A stretch of DNA of 64,000 bases from Rhodobacter sp. (GCA_027487575.1 JAIYDJ010000062.1:1-64000); one strand, 5' to 3'; counted from the first letter of the stretch, positions 17,911 through 27,408 are shown. The notes: a model not told the origin generated them from the sequence alone. Numbers and translations: made by a program.

Positions 17911-18909
17911 CCACAGGGCATGCACATGCGGCGCGATCAGGCGGGTGTAGACCTCGCGCGATGAATCCATGGTTTCGGTGGACAGCGGCGGCAGCGACAG
18001 GGTGGTTGCGTTCGCACGGGCCTGCGCGGCCGACTTCGCGCCGGGAATCACCACCGTGACTGCCTGTTCCATCAGGATCCAGCGCAGCGCGAAGGCGGCC
18101 ATCGTGGCCCCGGCTGGCACCAGCGGGCGCAGGTCTTCGACCGCCTGCAGCGCCACGTCATAGGGCACGCCCGAGAAGGTCTCCCCCTTGTCGAAGGCTT
18201 CGCCGTTGCGGTTGAAGCTGCGGTGATCGTCCGCCGCAAAGGCGCTGTCGGCGGTCATCTTGCCGGTCAACAGGCCCGAGGCGAGCGGGACACGGGCGAT
18301 GACAGACACATTGCGCGCGGCGGCCTCGGCGAAGAAGGATTCGGCGGGGCGCTGGCGAAAAAGGTTGTAGATGATCTGTACCGAGATCACGCCCGGATGC
18401 CGGATCGCCTTCATCGCCTCGTCGATCCGTTCGACCGACACCCCGAAGTTCGCGATCTTGCCCGTGTCGCGAATCGCCGTCATCGCGTCGAACACCCGCG
18501 CCGTGTCATAGGCGGGTGAGGGCGGGCAATGCAGTTGCACGAGGTCGAGGCAGTCCATCCGCAGGTTGGCGCGGCTGCGGTCGATGTGCGCTTCGAGCGT
18601 GGCGCGGGTGTAGTTTTCCGCCGTGTGCGGGGTGATGCGCCGCCCGGCCTTGGTGGCGACATAGGGGCGCGGGCCGGTGCGGCTGTTCAGCACCTGCGCG
18701 ATGATCCGTTCCGAACGTCCGTCGCCGTAGACATCCGCCGTGTCGATGAAATCGACCCCGCCATCAAGCGCCGCATGCAGCGCAGCAGCGGCGTCGGCTT
18801 CGGTCACCTCGCCCCAGGTGCCGCCGATGGCCCAGGCACCAAAGCCCAGCGGAGATACGGTACGGCCGGTCGGGCCGAAAGGGCGGGGGGAAAGCATCGG
18901 CATCTCCAT
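17908..18909 (-). CDS. Aldo/keto reductase
   Basis: This 333-aa NADPH-dependent TIM-barrel oxidoreductase has its catalytic tetrad visible: Asp and Tyr in DTADVYGDGRSE, Lys in VATKAGR and His in LVQLHCPP. The nucleotide-binding end VVIPGAKSAAQARAN is typical of the AKR family. The substrate is not predictable. The start is either ATG 18909 or ATG 18900. Its 3' end is embedded in the terminator hairpin it shares with the convergent lipoprotein gene. Upstream and divergent is the ccm operon. Confidence 0.9.
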   Translation of the reverse strand: MEMPMLSPRPFGPTGRTVSPLGFGAWAIGGTWGEVTEADAAAALHAALDGGVDFIDTADVYGDGRSERIIAQVLNSRTGPRPYVATKAGRRITPHTAENYTRATLEAHIDRSRANLRMDCLDLVQLHCPPSPAYDTARVFDAMTAIRDTGKIANFGVSVERIDEAMKAIRHPGVISVQIIYNLFRQRPAESFFAEAAARNVSVIARVPLASGLLTGKMTADSAFAADDHRSFNRNGEAFDKGETFSGVPYDVALQAVEDLRPLVPAGATMAAFALRWILMEQAVTVVIPGAKSAAQARANATTLSLPPLSTETMDSSREVYTRLIAPHVHALW

Positions 18910-18984
18910 CTGCGGTTGGGGCTGTGTAGCGCGCCGGGCGGCCCGGGGCTAGTCTGCGGCGCGGGCTTGCGATAGGGCTATCGC

Positions 18985-19602
18985 ATGGAATTGACGATCG
19001 AAGATCTGGCATGTGCGCGCGGCGGGGTCAGGGTGCTGGAAGGCATCGGGTTCCGCCTTGGCGCAGGCCAGGCGATGGTGTTGCGCGGGCCGAACGGGGT
19101 GGGCAAGACGACCCTGTTGCGCACGGTGGCCGGGTTGCAACCCGCCGTGGCGGGACGGGTGTCGCTGCCGCCGGAAAGTCTGGCCTATGCGGGCCATGCC
19201 GACGGCGTGAAGGCCACGCTGACCGTTGCCGAAAACCTCCAGTTCTGGGCCAGGGTGCACGGGTTGCGCGACATCGGGGCGGCGCTGATGGCGATGAACC
19301 TTGCCGCCCTCGCCGATCGCCGCGCGGGGCAGTTGTCTGCCGGGCAGCGGCGGCGGCTGGGATTGGCGCGGCTGATGGTCACCGGGCGCTTCGTCTGGCT
19401 GCTGGATGAACCTACGGTGTCGCTGGACGCAGGCTCGGTTGCGCTGTTCGCGGCGATGCTGCGCGGGCATCTGGTGCAGGGCGGGGCGGCGCTGATCGCG
19501 ACCCATATAGACCTGGGACTGGACGAGGCGCGGGTGCTGGACCTCACTCCGTTCCGTGCCGTGTCCCCGCCGCAGGGTGCCTTCGACGAGGCCTTTGCAT
19601 GA
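18985..19602 (+). CDS. ccmA: Haem exporter ATP-binding protein CcmA
   Basis: This 205-aa ABC ATPase is the first gene of the cytochrome c maturation operon. It carries Walker [10 protein letters not shown], signature LSAGQRRR and Walker [13 protein letters not shown]. CcmAB release holo-CcmE from the CcmCD complex with ATP hydrolysis. Its stop overlaps the ccmB start (ATGA). The order ccmA-B-C-D-G corresponds to helABCDX of Rhodobacter capsulatus. Confidence 0.94.
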   Translation: MELTIEDLACARGGVRVLEGIGFRLGAGQAMVLRGPNGVGKTTLLRTVAGLQPAVAGRVSLPPESLAYAGHADGVKATLTVAENLQFWARVHGLRDIGAALMAMNLAALADRRAGQLSAGQRRRLGLARLMVTGRFVWLLDEPTVSLDAGSVALFAAMLRGHLVQGGAALIATHIDLGLDEARVLDLTPFRAVSPPQGAFDEAFA

Positions 19603-20255
19603 GGGCGCTGTTCCTGCGCGATCTGGCGCTGGCCATCCGCGCAGGGGGCGGGTTCGGTTTGGGTCTTGCGTTCTTCCTGCTGGTGGCGGTGCTGATGCCG
19701 CTGGGTGTCGGCCCGGATCAGGGGGTTCTGGGCCGGATCGCGCCCGGCGTTCTGTGGGTGGGCGCGCTGCTGGCTTGCCTTCTGTCGCTGGACCGGCTGT
19801 TCGCGCTTGATGTGGAGGACGGCTCGCTGGATCTGCTGGCCACGGCACCCCTGCCGCTGGAGGGCGTGGTGGCGGCCAAGGCGCTGGCGCATTGGGTGGT
19901 GACGGGGTTGCCTCTGGTGCTGGCCGCGCCGGTGCTGGGGCTGGAGTTGAACCTTGCGCCCGGCGGGTATGCGTGGCTGGTGGTGTCGCTGCTGGTCGGC
20001 ACCCCGGCGCTGTCGGTGATCGGCGCCTTCGGGACGGCGCTGACCGTGGGGTTGAAGCGGGGGGGACTGCTGATGTCGCTTCTGGTGTTGCCGATGTATG
20101 TGCCGACGCTGATCTTCGGGGCGGAAGTGGTGCGTCGCGGTGCGGCGGGGCTGGAGTTCGGCGGGGCGCTGGTGTTTCTGGCGGCGATCACGCTGGGGGC
20201 GCTGGCGCTGCTGCCCTTTGCGGCGGCGGCGGCGATCCGCGTCAATTTGCGCTGA
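19599..20255 (+). CDS. ccmB: Haem exporter permease CcmB
   Basis: This 218-aa integral membrane protein with about six hydrophobic helices is the membrane partner of CcmA. The N-terminus [20 protein letters not shown] and the middle motif [20 protein letters not shown] are characteristic. It is translationally coupled to ccmA through a 4-nt overlap; 54 nt separate it from ccmC. Confidence 0.94.
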   Translation: MRALFLRDLALAIRAGGGFGLGLAFFLLVAVLMPLGVGPDQGVLGRIAPGVLWVGALLACLLSLDRLFALDVEDGSLDLLATAPLPLEGVVAAKALAHWVVTGLPLVLAAPVLGLELNLAPGGYAWLVVSLLVGTPALSVIGAFGTALTVGLKRGGLLMSLLVLPMYVPTLIFGAEVVRRGAAGLEFGGALVFLAAITLGALALLPFAAAAAIRVNLR

Positions 20256-20309
20256 GGGCTGAACGCTTCGTGACTTGAAGCGGGGCCGGGAAGAACGGAA
20301 AACGGGGCC

Positions 20310-21041
20310 ATGTCGATCTGGGAATACGCCAATCCGAAGAAGTTCATGGAAACCAGCGCCCGGCTTTTGCCCTGGGTGACGGGGTTCGCCATGGTTAGCC
20401 TGCTGGGCGGGCTGTTCTGGGGCTTCTTCCTGACGCCCGACGACTTCCGGCAGGGGTCCACCGTCAAGATCATCTACCTGCATGTGCCCGCTGCCATCAT
20501 GGGCACATCGGCGTGGTTCATGATGCTGGTGACCTCGTTGATCTGGTTGATCCGGCGGCACCATGTGTCGGCGCTGGCGGCCAAGGCGGCGGCCCCGGTC
20601 GGGTTGACCTTCACGCTGATCGGACTTGTGACCGGGGCGATCTGGGGGCAGCCGATGTGGGGCACCTGGTGGGCATGGGATCCGCGCCTGACGGCCTTCC
20701 TGATCCTGGGGCTGTTCTATCTGGGATACATCGCGCTCTGGGCAGCAGTCGATGACCCCGACACGGCGGCAGACCTCACATCTGTGTTGTGCATCGTGGG
20801 GTCGGTGTTCGCCTTCCTGTCGCGCTATGCCATCCTGTTCTGGAATCAGGGCCTGCATCAGGGGGCGTCACTTTCGTTGGACGCGGAAGAGAATGTGTCG
20901 GACGTCTACGCCTGGCCGCTGTGGACCTGCATCGCGGGGTTTCTTCTGCTGTTCGTCACGCTTGTCCTGCTGCGCACCCGGACCGAGATCCGCGCGCGGC
21001 GGATGGCGGCGCTTCTGTCACGCGAAAGGATGGCGGGATGA
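20310..21041 (+). CDS. ccmC: Haem lyase/exporter CcmC
   Basis: This 243-aa, six-helix membrane protein handles haem and loads it onto CcmE in the periplasm. The tryptophan-rich WWD-type signature is present (WGTWWAWDPRLTAFLIL), as are the flanking haem-ligand histidine regions IIYLHVPAA and NQGLHQGAS. Its stop overlaps the ccmD start (ATGA). Confidence 0.95.
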   Translation: MSIWEYANPKKFMETSARLLPWVTGFAMVSLLGGLFWGFFLTPDDFRQGSTVKIIYLHVPAAIMGTSAWFMMLVTSLIWLIRRHHVSALAAKAAAPVGLTFTLIGLVTGAIWGQPMWGTWWAWDPRLTAFLILGLFYLGYIALWAAVDDPDTAADLTSVLCIVGSVFAFLSRYAILFWNQGLHQGASLSLDAEENVSDVYAWPLWTCIAGFLLLFVTLVLLRTRTEIRARRMAALLSRERMAG

Positions 21042-21217
21042 TTCCCGATCTGGGCAAATACGCCGGGGCCGTGCTGGGGGCTTACGGCGCGTCTATCCTG
21101 TTGCTGGTGCTGCTGGTCGCGGTCAGCCTGTGGCAGGCGGCGCGCATCAAGCGCGCGCTTGCCGGCGTGGAAGCCCGCGCGAAAGCAGGTGCAGCGACGG
21201 AGGCCACGGATGCTTAG
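21038..21217 (+). CDS. ccmD: Haem exporter protein CcmD
   Basis: This very small 59-aa protein has a single membrane helix (ASILLLVLLVAVSLWQAARIKR) after MIPDLGKYAGAVLGAYG and a basic cytoplasmic tail. It stabilises the CcmC-CcmE haem complex. The start ATG overlaps the ccmC stop and its stop overlaps the ccmG start by 8 nt, fixing both ends. Confidence 0.92.
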   Translation: MIPDLGKYAGAVLGAYGASILLLVLLVAVSLWQAARIKRALAGVEARAKAGAATEATDA

Positions 21218-21743
21218 GTGGCTCTTGATCATTCCTCTGGTGTTGTTCGGCGGGATGACGGTGGCGTTCTGGGTCGGCATGTACAATGGCGACAACAGCC
21301 TTCAGTCAGTGTTCATCAACCGGCAGGCGCCCGCCATCGTGGCCGAGCCGCTGCCGGGCACGCGGTTGTTGACGGACGCCGAGCTGCGGTCCGGGCAAGT
21401 GACGGTGGTGAACTTCTGGGCGAGCTGGTGCCCGCCCTGCCGGGCCGAGCATCCGACGCTGCTGGCGCTGACCCAGGAAGGCGTGCGGGTGGTCGGTGTG
21501 AACATGATGGACGACCCCGACAATGCGCTGGCGTTCCTGGCCGAGGACGGCAACCCGTTCATGGCGATCGCCGCCGATCCGCGGGGCAAGCTGCGGCTTG
21601 ACTGGGGTGTGACCGCCCCGCCCGAGACGTTCATCGTGCGGGGCGACGGGACGGTGGCCTTCAAGTTCATCGGGCCATTGGTGGGGGACGACTATCTGCA
21701 GCGCTTCCGGCCGGAACTGGACAAGGCGCTGGCGGGAGGGTGA
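21210..21743 (+). CDS. ccmG: Thiol:disulfide interchange protein CcmG/DsbE
   Basis: This 178-aa membrane-anchored periplasmic thioredoxin reduces apocytochrome c or CcmH disulfides. The N-terminal anchor is MLRWLLIIPLVLFGGMTVAF. The active site is ASWCPPC with C74 and C77, and the cis-proline region is GVTAPPETF. The ATG at 21210 overlaps the ccmD stop. It equals helX of Rhodobacter capsulatus. It ends the operon here; ccmE, ccmF and ccmH are not in the window. Confidence 0.94.
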   Translation: MLRWLLIIPLVLFGGMTVAFWVGMYNGDNSLQSVFINRQAPAIVAEPLPGTRLLTDAELRSGQVTVVNFWASWCPPCRAEHPTLLALTQEGVRVVGVNMMDDPDNALAFLAEDGNPFMAIAADPRGKLRLDWGVTAPPETFIVRGDGTVAFKFIGPLVGDDYLQRFRPELDKALAGG

Positions 21744-21924
21744 CAGCCCGTGCGGAGCGATCCTGAACGCTCCTGTGGCGCGTTTCGGTCCGTCGCCTTG
21801 GAGGCGGATCACCAAAACTTAGGGAAGGCTCCACAATCGAGCCGTTCGAAAATCAGGGCGCAGCTGGCAAGCGGCAGGCAAGCGCCGCTTGTTTTGTCTG
21901 CCGCCAAATCCGGCAGGGATCGGT

Positions 21925-22695
21925 TCATTCGTCCAGCACGATCCAGACCGGCACATGGTCGGACGGCTTTTCCAGCCCCCTGACCGCCTTGTCGATCCCG
22001 GCGTCCAGCAGACGGTCCGCCGCTTGCGGGGACAACAGCAGATGGTCGATGCGGATGCCATTGTTCCGCTCCCATGCCATCGCCTGAAAATCCCAGAATG
22101 AATACTGCCCCGGACGCGGGTCGCGGGCGCGGTAGGCGTCGGTCAGGCCAAGGTTGACCAGCCGCTGGAAGGCCGCGCGGGTCTCGGGAAGGAACAGCGC
22201 ATCGGTGACCCAGTTCTGCGGCTTGGCCGCATCTTCGGCCTGCGGGATCACGTTGTAGTCACCGCAGATCACCAGCGGCATTTCGGTGGTCAACAGATGC
22301 GCCACACGGGCCTGCATCCGCGCCATCCATGCCAGCTTGTAGTCGTATTTCGGCCCCCGCGCGGGGTTGCCATTGGGAAGGTACAGCCCGCAGACCCGAA
22401 CGCCCTGCACTGTCGCCTCGATCCAGCGGGCATGATCGTCCGCATCGTCACCGGGCAGGCCGCGCGTCACGTCGTCAAGCGGGATGCGCGACAGGATCGC
22501 CACGCCGTTGAACGCCTTCTGTCCATGGGTTTCGACATGATAGCCAAGGTCGATGAACGCCTGCCGGGGGAAACCTTCGTCCACCGACTTGATCTCTTGC
22601 AGGCAGACCACATCCGGCGCCGCGGCCGCCAGCCAGTCGACCAAGGCCGGAAGCCGGGCCTTGATGCCGTTGATGTTGAAGGTCGAGATCTTCAT
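21925..22695 (-). CDS. xthA: Exodeoxyribonuclease III (AP endonuclease)
   Basis: This 256-aa Mg-dependent nuclease acts in base-excision repair, cutting at abasic sites and removing 3' blocking groups. Motifs include MKISTFNINGIKARL, the metal ligand Glu in CLQEIK (E34), the catalytic region CGDYNVIP and RIDHLLLS near the C-terminus. The 180-nt stretch between it and ccmG holds no recognisable gene. Confidence 0.95.
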   Translation of the reverse strand: MKISTFNINGIKARLPALVDWLAAAAPDVVCLQEIKSVDEGFPRQAFIDLGYHVETHGQKAFNGVAILSRIPLDDVTRGLPGDDADDHARWIEATVQGVRVCGLYLPNGNPARGPKYDYKLAWMARMQARVAHLLTTEMPLVICGDYNVIPQAEDAAKPQNWVTDALFLPETRAAFQRLVNLGLTDAYRARDPRPGQYSFWDFQAMAWERNNGIRIDHLLLSPQAADRLLDAGIDKAVRGLEKPSDHVPVWIVLDE

Positions 22696-22725
22696 GGGGT
22701 CCCTTTCGCAAAAGACCCCCTTGGT

Positions 22726-23454
22726 CTAGGCCGAGGCCGCTGCCTGCACAAGCGGCTCTGCCACCGCCGAGCGCCACAGCGCATCGAGTTCGGCGAGCGC
22801 CTTCGGATCGAAGCGGTGCAGCTCTTCCCAATACCGCCCCGACGGCACCAGATAGTCCAGCGCCGCTTCGCGTGCCAACGCGGCCGAGGCCGCAGCCCGG
22901 TTGAACCGCAACGGCCGCCTCCGTGACACATCCGCCCGATCGGCCCGCGGAAACAGCAGCCGCGACGGACCGGTGGACAGGTTGACCACGGCGCAGCCCT
23001 GCATCGCGGCCAGCACCATAAGGCGGGCCGACTTCGCCTCCAGCGACTGCAGGGTGATGTCGGACCGCAGCGGATCGGGCGTGCCTTGCCCGTAGAAATG
23101 CGTCGGCCCGTTGGCCGGATAATGCATGTCGCAGCCGAACACAGCCAGCACCCGCGGCTTCAATGCCTCAAGCGCCCAATAGCTGGCGGTATAGGCCATC
23201 GTGGCCCCGGCATAGACGAACCCGCCGTAGAGGTTCTGCGCGGGCACGAATTCCGTCTCCGTCACAATCGTCTGGCCCGCCTGCGGTGCCGGAAGCCGGT
23301 CTGTCGGAAAGTCCCACGGGTGCACCATGAAATCCCAGTCGGGGCGAACCGCGAAGGCATTGTTGATCGCAACCACCCGGTCGAACGGTTCACGCGGCCA
23401 CTGCCGCGCCTCCAGCGCCATCGGGGCGGAACCCAGCATCAATACGGTTGTCAT
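22726..23454 (-). CDS. Hypothetical protein, DUF115/glycosyltransferase-like Rossmann fold
   Basis: This 242-aa soluble protein opens with TVLMLGSAPMALEARQWP, a small-residue nucleotide-binding-like loop. It continues with VVAINNAF and DWDFMVHPWDFP, then FGCDMHY in the centre. This pattern resembles DUF115/MptE-like proteins, which are linked to pterin or surface-glycan chemistry, but that assignment is tentative. ATG 23454 is used because upstream in-frame codons look non-coding. It lies just upstream of xthA on the same strand, separated by 30 nt, so the two may be co-transcribed. Confidence 0.7.
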   Translation of the reverse strand: MTTVLMLGSAPMALEARQWPREPFDRVVAINNAFAVRPDWDFMVHPWDFPTDRLPAPQAGQTIVTETEFVPAQNLYGGFVYAGATMAYTASYWALEALKPRVLAVFGCDMHYPANGPTHFYGQGTPDPLRSDITLQSLEAKSARLMVLAAMQGCAVVNLSTGPSRLLFPRADRADVSRRRPLRFNRAAASAALAREAALDYLVPSGRYWEELHRFDPKALAELDALWRSAVAEPLVQAAASA

Positions 23455-23530
23455 CACGGCCCCCAAAGATTTCGCAAGGCAGATAGCCTTGCGCGGGAAC
23501 CTTTCGAGGGTGAAGTGTGTTATCTTTGGT

Positions 23531-23860
23531 TCAGATCGAAAAACTGGTGCCACAACCACAGGACGACGTGGCATTCGGGTTCTGCACGACGAACCGCGCA
23601 CCGATCAGTTCTTCGGTGAAATCGATCACCGCATTGGTCAGGAACGGCAAGGACACCGCATCGACCAGCACGCGCTGGCCGTCTTTTTCGAGCACCAGAT
23701 CGTCCGAGGCCGGATCGTCCAGCTTGATGTCGTACTGGAACCCCGAACAGCCCCCGCCATCCACCGCGACGCGCAGCGCGCGCGGGGTTCCGGTCATCTC
23801 GGCAATCTCGGCCAGACGGGCAAAGGCGCGGTCGGTCACTTTCGGGGGCAGGGTCAGCAT
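23531..23860 (-). CDS. erpA: Iron-sulfur cluster insertion protein, ErpA/IscA (HesB) family
   Basis: This 109-aa A-type Fe-S carrier delivers clusters to apoproteins. The three conserved cysteines are present: C38 in GGGCSGFQY, and C101/C103 in the C-terminal SSCGCGTSFS. The length is typical. It is divergent from dgt with a gap of about 65 nt. Whether it is the ErpA or IscA subtype is not certain; a stand-alone gene favours ErpA. Confidence 0.9.
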   Translation of the reverse strand: MLTLPPKVTDRAFARLAEIAEMTGTPRALRVAVDGGGCSGFQYDIKLDDPASDDLVLEKDGQRVLVDAVSLPFLTNAVIDFTEELIGARFVVQNPNATSSCGCGTSFSI

Positions 23861-23926
23861 GACGGGTATCCTTGATGACGCAACGTGAATATAGGAGGGA
23901 TCGTCAGCCCCAACAAGGCTTTGCCG

Positions 23927-25090
23927 ATGCTTGCGCCCTATGCCTGCCATCCCGACGCGTCCCGTGGGCGGCTTTACCCCGAACGGATGTCGTCGTTCCG
24001 CTCGCCCTTCCAGCGCGACCGCGACCGGGTGATCCATTCCTCGGCGTTCCGACGGTTGAAGCACAAGACGCAGGTGTTCGTCGAACACGAAGGCGACTAT
24101 TACCGCACCCGCCTGACCCACACCATCGAGGTGGCGCAGGTCGCCCGCACCATCGCCGGCGTCCTTGGCCTGAACACCGATCTGGCCGAGGCCGTGGCGC
24201 TGGCCCATGATCTGGGACACACGCCGTTCGGCCATACCGGCGAAGACGCGATGGAGGCGCTGATGGCCCCCTATGGCGGATTCGACCACAACGCGCAGGC
24301 CCTGCGCATCGTGACGCGGCTGGAACGCCACTATGCCGATTTCGACGGCCTCAACCTGACATGGGAGGCGCTGGAGGGTATCGCCAAACACAACGGCCCG
24401 GTCACCGGTCCGCACGCCGATGCCAAACACGCCGGGCCTTTGCCCTACGCGCTGGCCGAGGTGAATGCCCAGTGGGATCTGGAGCTTTCGACCCATGCCT
24501 CCGCCGAGGCGCAGGTTGCGGCGATTGCCGATGACGTGGCCTATTCGCACCACGACCTGCACGACGGGCTGCGGTCGGGCCTGTTTGACGAGAACGACCT
24601 GATGGAGTTGCCGGTGACCGGCCCCGCCTTTGCCGAGGTGGATGCGCTTTACCCCGGGCTCGACCCGAGCCGGAGGCGGCACGAGGCGCTGCGCCGGGTT
24701 TTCGGGCGGATGGTCGAGGATGTGATCGCCGTTGCCCGCAACAGGCTCGATGCCGCCCGGCCGCAATCGGTGGCGGACATCCGCGATCTGGGGACCACGG
24801 TCATCCGGTTTTCGAAACCGCTGTATCAGGAACTGAAGGCGGTGCGCGGCTTCCTGTTCACCCGGATGTATCGCGCGCCCTCGGTCATGGTCGAACGGGC
24901 GCGGGTGACCGAGACGATCAACGGGCTATTCCCGCTGTTCATGGCCCGGCCCGACCTGTTGCCCGCCGAATGGCAGGCCGACATCGCGGCAGCGCGCGAA
25001 GAGGTCGATCTGGCCCGCATCGTGGCGGATTACGTGGCGGGGATGACGGACCGGTTCGCCCTTCAGGAACACGCCCGGCTGCTGGGCTGA
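23927..25090 (+). CDS. dgt: Deoxyguanosinetriphosphate triphosphohydrolase-like protein
   Basis: This 387-aa HD-domain phosphohydrolase converts dNTPs to deoxynucleosides and triphosphate. The metal site is intact: H65 in RLTHTIEVAQ and the HD pair in ALAHDLGHTPFGH (H94, D95), with a later Asp in AIADDVAYSHHDL. ATG 23927 has AAGG at 8 nt; a GTG at 23885 in the same frame would add 14 residues without a good ribosome site. Convergent with dsbB. Confidence 0.92.
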   Translation: MLAPYACHPDASRGRLYPERMSSFRSPFQRDRDRVIHSSAFRRLKHKTQVFVEHEGDYYRTRLTHTIEVAQVARTIAGVLGLNTDLAEAVALAHDLGHTPFGHTGEDAMEALMAPYGGFDHNAQALRIVTRLERHYADFDGLNLTWEALEGIAKHNGPVTGPHADAKHAGPLPYALAEVNAQWDLELSTHASAEAQVAAIADDVAYSHHDLHDGLRSGLFDENDLMELPVTGPAFAEVDALYPGLDPSRRRHEALRRVFGRMVEDVIAVARNRLDAARPQSVADIRDLGTTVIRFSKPLYQELKAVRGFLFTRMYRAPSVMVERARVTETINGLFPLFMARPDLLPAEWQADIAAAREEVDLARIVADYVAGMTDRFALQEHARLLG

Positions 25091-25100
25091 CCGGTGGCGT

Positions 25101-25559
25101 TTAACGCTTGCGCGCCGCCAGCAGCCACACCCCAGCCAGCCCGAGCGAAATGACCGCGTTCCAGGCCGCCATCGACAGCCCTGCCAGCGACCAGGCAATC
25201 TCGTCGCAGCGCACCGGGGCCGCCACATCCACGGCGGGGTTCAGAAGGTCTGCCGTGCTGATCCCGGCAATCGAGCCTGCGGAACAAGACGCCAGCCCCG
25301 CCCACCAAGCCTGCTCGACGCCCGCATGATAAACCCCGATCCCTGCCGTGGTCAGCGCCGCAACCGCCCCCAGAACCGGCAAGACCCGGCCACCCGCAAG
25401 GATCGCCAACGCCCCGATCAGCACCGCCGCCGCATGTGGCCAGCGCTGCCACAGGCACAGCGTGCACGGGGCCAGACCAAAGCCGTACTGGAACACGAAA
25501 GCCGCCGCCAGCATCAGCGCCGATCCCCCCGCCGCGATCAGGACAAGCCGTGCGCGCAT
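25101..25559 (-). CDS. dsbB: Disulfide bond formation protein DsbB family
   Basis: This 152-aa, four-helix inner-membrane protein re-oxidises DsbA and passes electrons to quinone. Two cysteine pairs are present: the CTLC motif (C32, C35) in the first periplasmic loop, preceding WQRWPH, and C92/C118 in the second. The ATG at 25559 overlaps the stop of the upstream membrane-protein gene by one base (TGATG); a GTG two bases into that stop region is an alternative. The pair is a two-gene operon. Confidence 0.9.
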   Translation of the reverse strand: MRARLVLIAAGGSALMLAAAFVFQYGFGLAPCTLCLWQRWPHAAAVLIGALAILAGGRVLPVLGAVAALTTAGIGVYHAGVEQAWWAGLASCSAGSIAGISTADLLNPAVDVAAPVRCDEIAWSLAGLSMAAWNAVISLGLAGVWLLAARKR

Positions 25560-26143
25560 CACATCACCCTCGTTGCAACATAGCCCATCAGCAGGGCCGC
25601 CAGACCGAAGCCCACGACCAGCGTGAACCGCCGCTCGATCACCGCCACCACGGCTGGGCCATACCGCCGCAGCGCCCAGGCTAGGGCAAAGAACTTGCCG
25701 CCCCGCGCCACGATGGCGGCAAGGATGAACAGCGGCAGGTTGAATGCGATGACACCGGCCAGAATGGTCACCACCTTCATCGGCGGCAGGTGGACCGCCC
25801 CCGAGGTGACCAGCATCAGAAGGATCGCACCGTCGCCCGTCGAATCGCGCAGCGCTTCAAAAGAGTCCATCTTGCCATAGAATTCGAGGACCGGACCGGC
25901 CAGCAGGTCGAACAGGTAAAAGCCCAGCAACCAGCCCAGGATGCCCCCGACCACCGACCCGACGCTGGCGATCAGGGCGTACTGCATCGCCTTTTCCGGG
26001 CGCGACAGCACCATCGGCACGAACAGGACTTCGGCCGGGACAAGGAACACCGAGCTTTCAATGACCGACACCACGCCCAAAGCTGCGGGCGCGTGGCGCG
26101 ACCCGGCCCAACGCAATGTCCACTCATACAGCCGTCGAAACAT
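25559..26143 (-). CDS. YqaA/DedA-like inner-membrane protein
   Basis: This 194-aa membrane protein of the YqaA (SNARE-associated/DedA-related) family has several helices and the family-like segments ESSVFLVPAEVLFVPMVL and GSVVGGILGWLLGFYLF. DedA proteins are implicated in lipid scrambling or membrane homeostasis; the role of YqaA proteins is less clear. Co-transcribed with dsbB, whose start overlaps its stop. Confidence 0.85.
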   Translation of the reverse strand: MFRRLYEWTLRWAGSRHAPAALGVVSVIESSVFLVPAEVLFVPMVLSRPEKAMQYALIASVGSVVGGILGWLLGFYLFDLLAGPVLEFYGKMDSFEALRDSTGDGAILLMLVTSGAVHLPPMKVVTILAGVIAFNLPLFILAAIVARGGKFFALAWALRRYGPAVVAVIERRFTLVVGFGLAALLMGYVATRVM

Positions 26144-26281
26144 TTCGCGCGCATCCGGGTTGGTGTCGGCGGGTAAAGGTCATGCCCCGCGCGGAAGGTC
26201 AAGCGGCTTGGCGATTAGGCGTTGGGTCCGGCGGGCGCATCGCTTACGGTTTCGGCGGAACGGTTCAGGGCGGAGTGCAGC

Positions 26282-27133
26282 ATGGAATGGCGTGGACGGC
26301 GGGGCAGCCGCAACATCGAGGATCGCCGGTCGCAGGGGTCGTCCGCCGGGCGGGCAGGGGGCATCGGCGGCGTCGGGCTGCTGGCGGTGGTCGTGATCGG
26401 CTACTTCCTGGGGATCGACGTCACCGGGTTGTTGCAGGACCCGGGTGCCGGCGTACCGTCAGGCCCGGTGGAATTGACCGAGGCGGATCAGCAGGCGGCC
26501 GAATTCGTGTCGGTCACGCTGGCCGACACCGAAGAGGTCTGGGCGCGCCTGTTTCCCGACCAGCTTGACCGGACCTACACCCCCGCCGTTCTGGTGCTTT
26601 ACAAGGGCGCGACCCAGTCGCCCTGCGGCGGGGCCAGCGGCGCGAGCGGGCCGTTCTATTGCCCGGGCGACAACAAGGTATATCTGGACACCGAATTCTT
26701 CACCACGATGGAAGACAGGCTGGGGGCCGGGGGCGACTTTGCCGCCGCCTATGTCGTGGCACACGAGATCGCGCACCATGTGCAGGACGAGCTTGGCATC
26801 CTGAGCGAGGCGAACCAATTGCGCGCGCAGGTCAGCGAGGCCGACAGCAACGAAATCTCGGTCCGGATCGAATTGCAGGCCGACTGTCTGGCGGGCATCT
26901 GGGCCGGGCAGGCGCAGGCGCAGATCGGCTCGATCGAACCCGGCGATTTCGAAGAGGCGCTGAACGCCGCGCATCAGATCGGCGACGACACGCTGGCTCG
27001 CCACGCGGGGCGCGAGGTGATGCCGCATACCTTTACGCACGGCACCTCGGCCCAGCGGTCACGCTGGTTCCAGACCGGGCTGAAGTCCGGACAGATCGCC
27101 GAATGCGACACCTTCACCGCCAATCGTCTGTAG
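26282..27133 (+). CDS. ypfJ: YpfJ-family neutral zinc metallopeptidase
   Basis: This 283-aa membrane-anchored metalloprotease-like protein has a Gly-rich region followed by one N-terminal helix (GGVGLLAVVVIGYFLGI), the metal-binding motif HEIAHH (H161, H165), and the later ELQADCLAGIWAG that supplies the third ligand. This is the arrangement of the KPN_00809/YpfJ family. ATG 26282 was chosen at the start of the conserved MEWRGRRGSRNIEDRR segment. The physiological substrate is unknown. tRNA-Leu lies 42 nt downstream. Confidence 0.9.
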   Translation: MEWRGRRGSRNIEDRRSQGSSAGRAGGIGGVGLLAVVVIGYFLGIDVTGLLQDPGAGVPSGPVELTEADQQAAEFVSVTLADTEEVWARLFPDQLDRTYTPAVLVLYKGATQSPCGGASGASGPFYCPGDNKVYLDTEFFTTMEDRLGAGGDFAAAYVVAHEIAHHVQDELGILSEANQLRAQVSEADSNEISVRIELQADCLAGIWAGQAQAQIGSIEPGDFEEALNAAHQIGDDTLARHAGREVMPHTFTHGTSAQRSRWFQTGLKSGQIAECDTFTANRL

Positions 27134-27175
27134 TTGACGGCGGCGGGGGCCTTCGCTAAACGCGCAAATCAGGTG

Positions 27176-27259
27176 GCCCGAGTGGTGGAATGGTAGACGC
27201 AGAGGACTCAAAATCCTCCGCCGCGAGGCATGTCGGTTCGAGTCCGACCTCGGGCACCA
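27176..27259 (+). tRNA. tRNA-Leu (anticodon CAA)
   Basis: The acceptor stem GCCCGAG (27176-27182) pairs with CTCGGGC (27249-27255), and ACCA is encoded. The anticodon arm GAGGA-CTCAAAA-TCCTC presents CAA. A long variable arm as in class II tRNAs follows, and the T arm is GTCGG-TTCGAGT-CCGAC. Its 3' part is duplicated at 34371-34399, so it is a likely integration site. Confidence 0.95.
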
Positions 27260-27260
27260 G
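27232..27260 (+). repeat. attL-like direct repeat: 3' end of tRNA-Leu
   Basis: These 29 nt, covering the T arm, acceptor 3' strand and CCA-G, recur at 34371-34399 with a single mismatch (G27240 versus C34380). Duplication of a tRNA 3' end in direct orientation is the standard footprint of tyrosine-integrase insertion. Confidence 0.7.
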
Positions 27261-27408
27261 ATTGAATTGAACGGGAAGGGTGGTCTGCAGCCTGCGACCC
27301 GAAGGCCCCTTCCCAAGAACGCACTTTTTGGAACATGTTCATCGTTCATACCCAGTTCGTTCCGCCACGCGGCGAGAGGCAATTGTCTTGGGCTTATGGC
27401 GCAGGACT

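Noticed and set aside
19185-20858. A 557-codon minus-strand open frame opposite ccmA, ccmB and ccmC
   Set aside because: It is entirely antisense to well-conserved genes, very rich in Gln, Arg and His, with no family resemblance.
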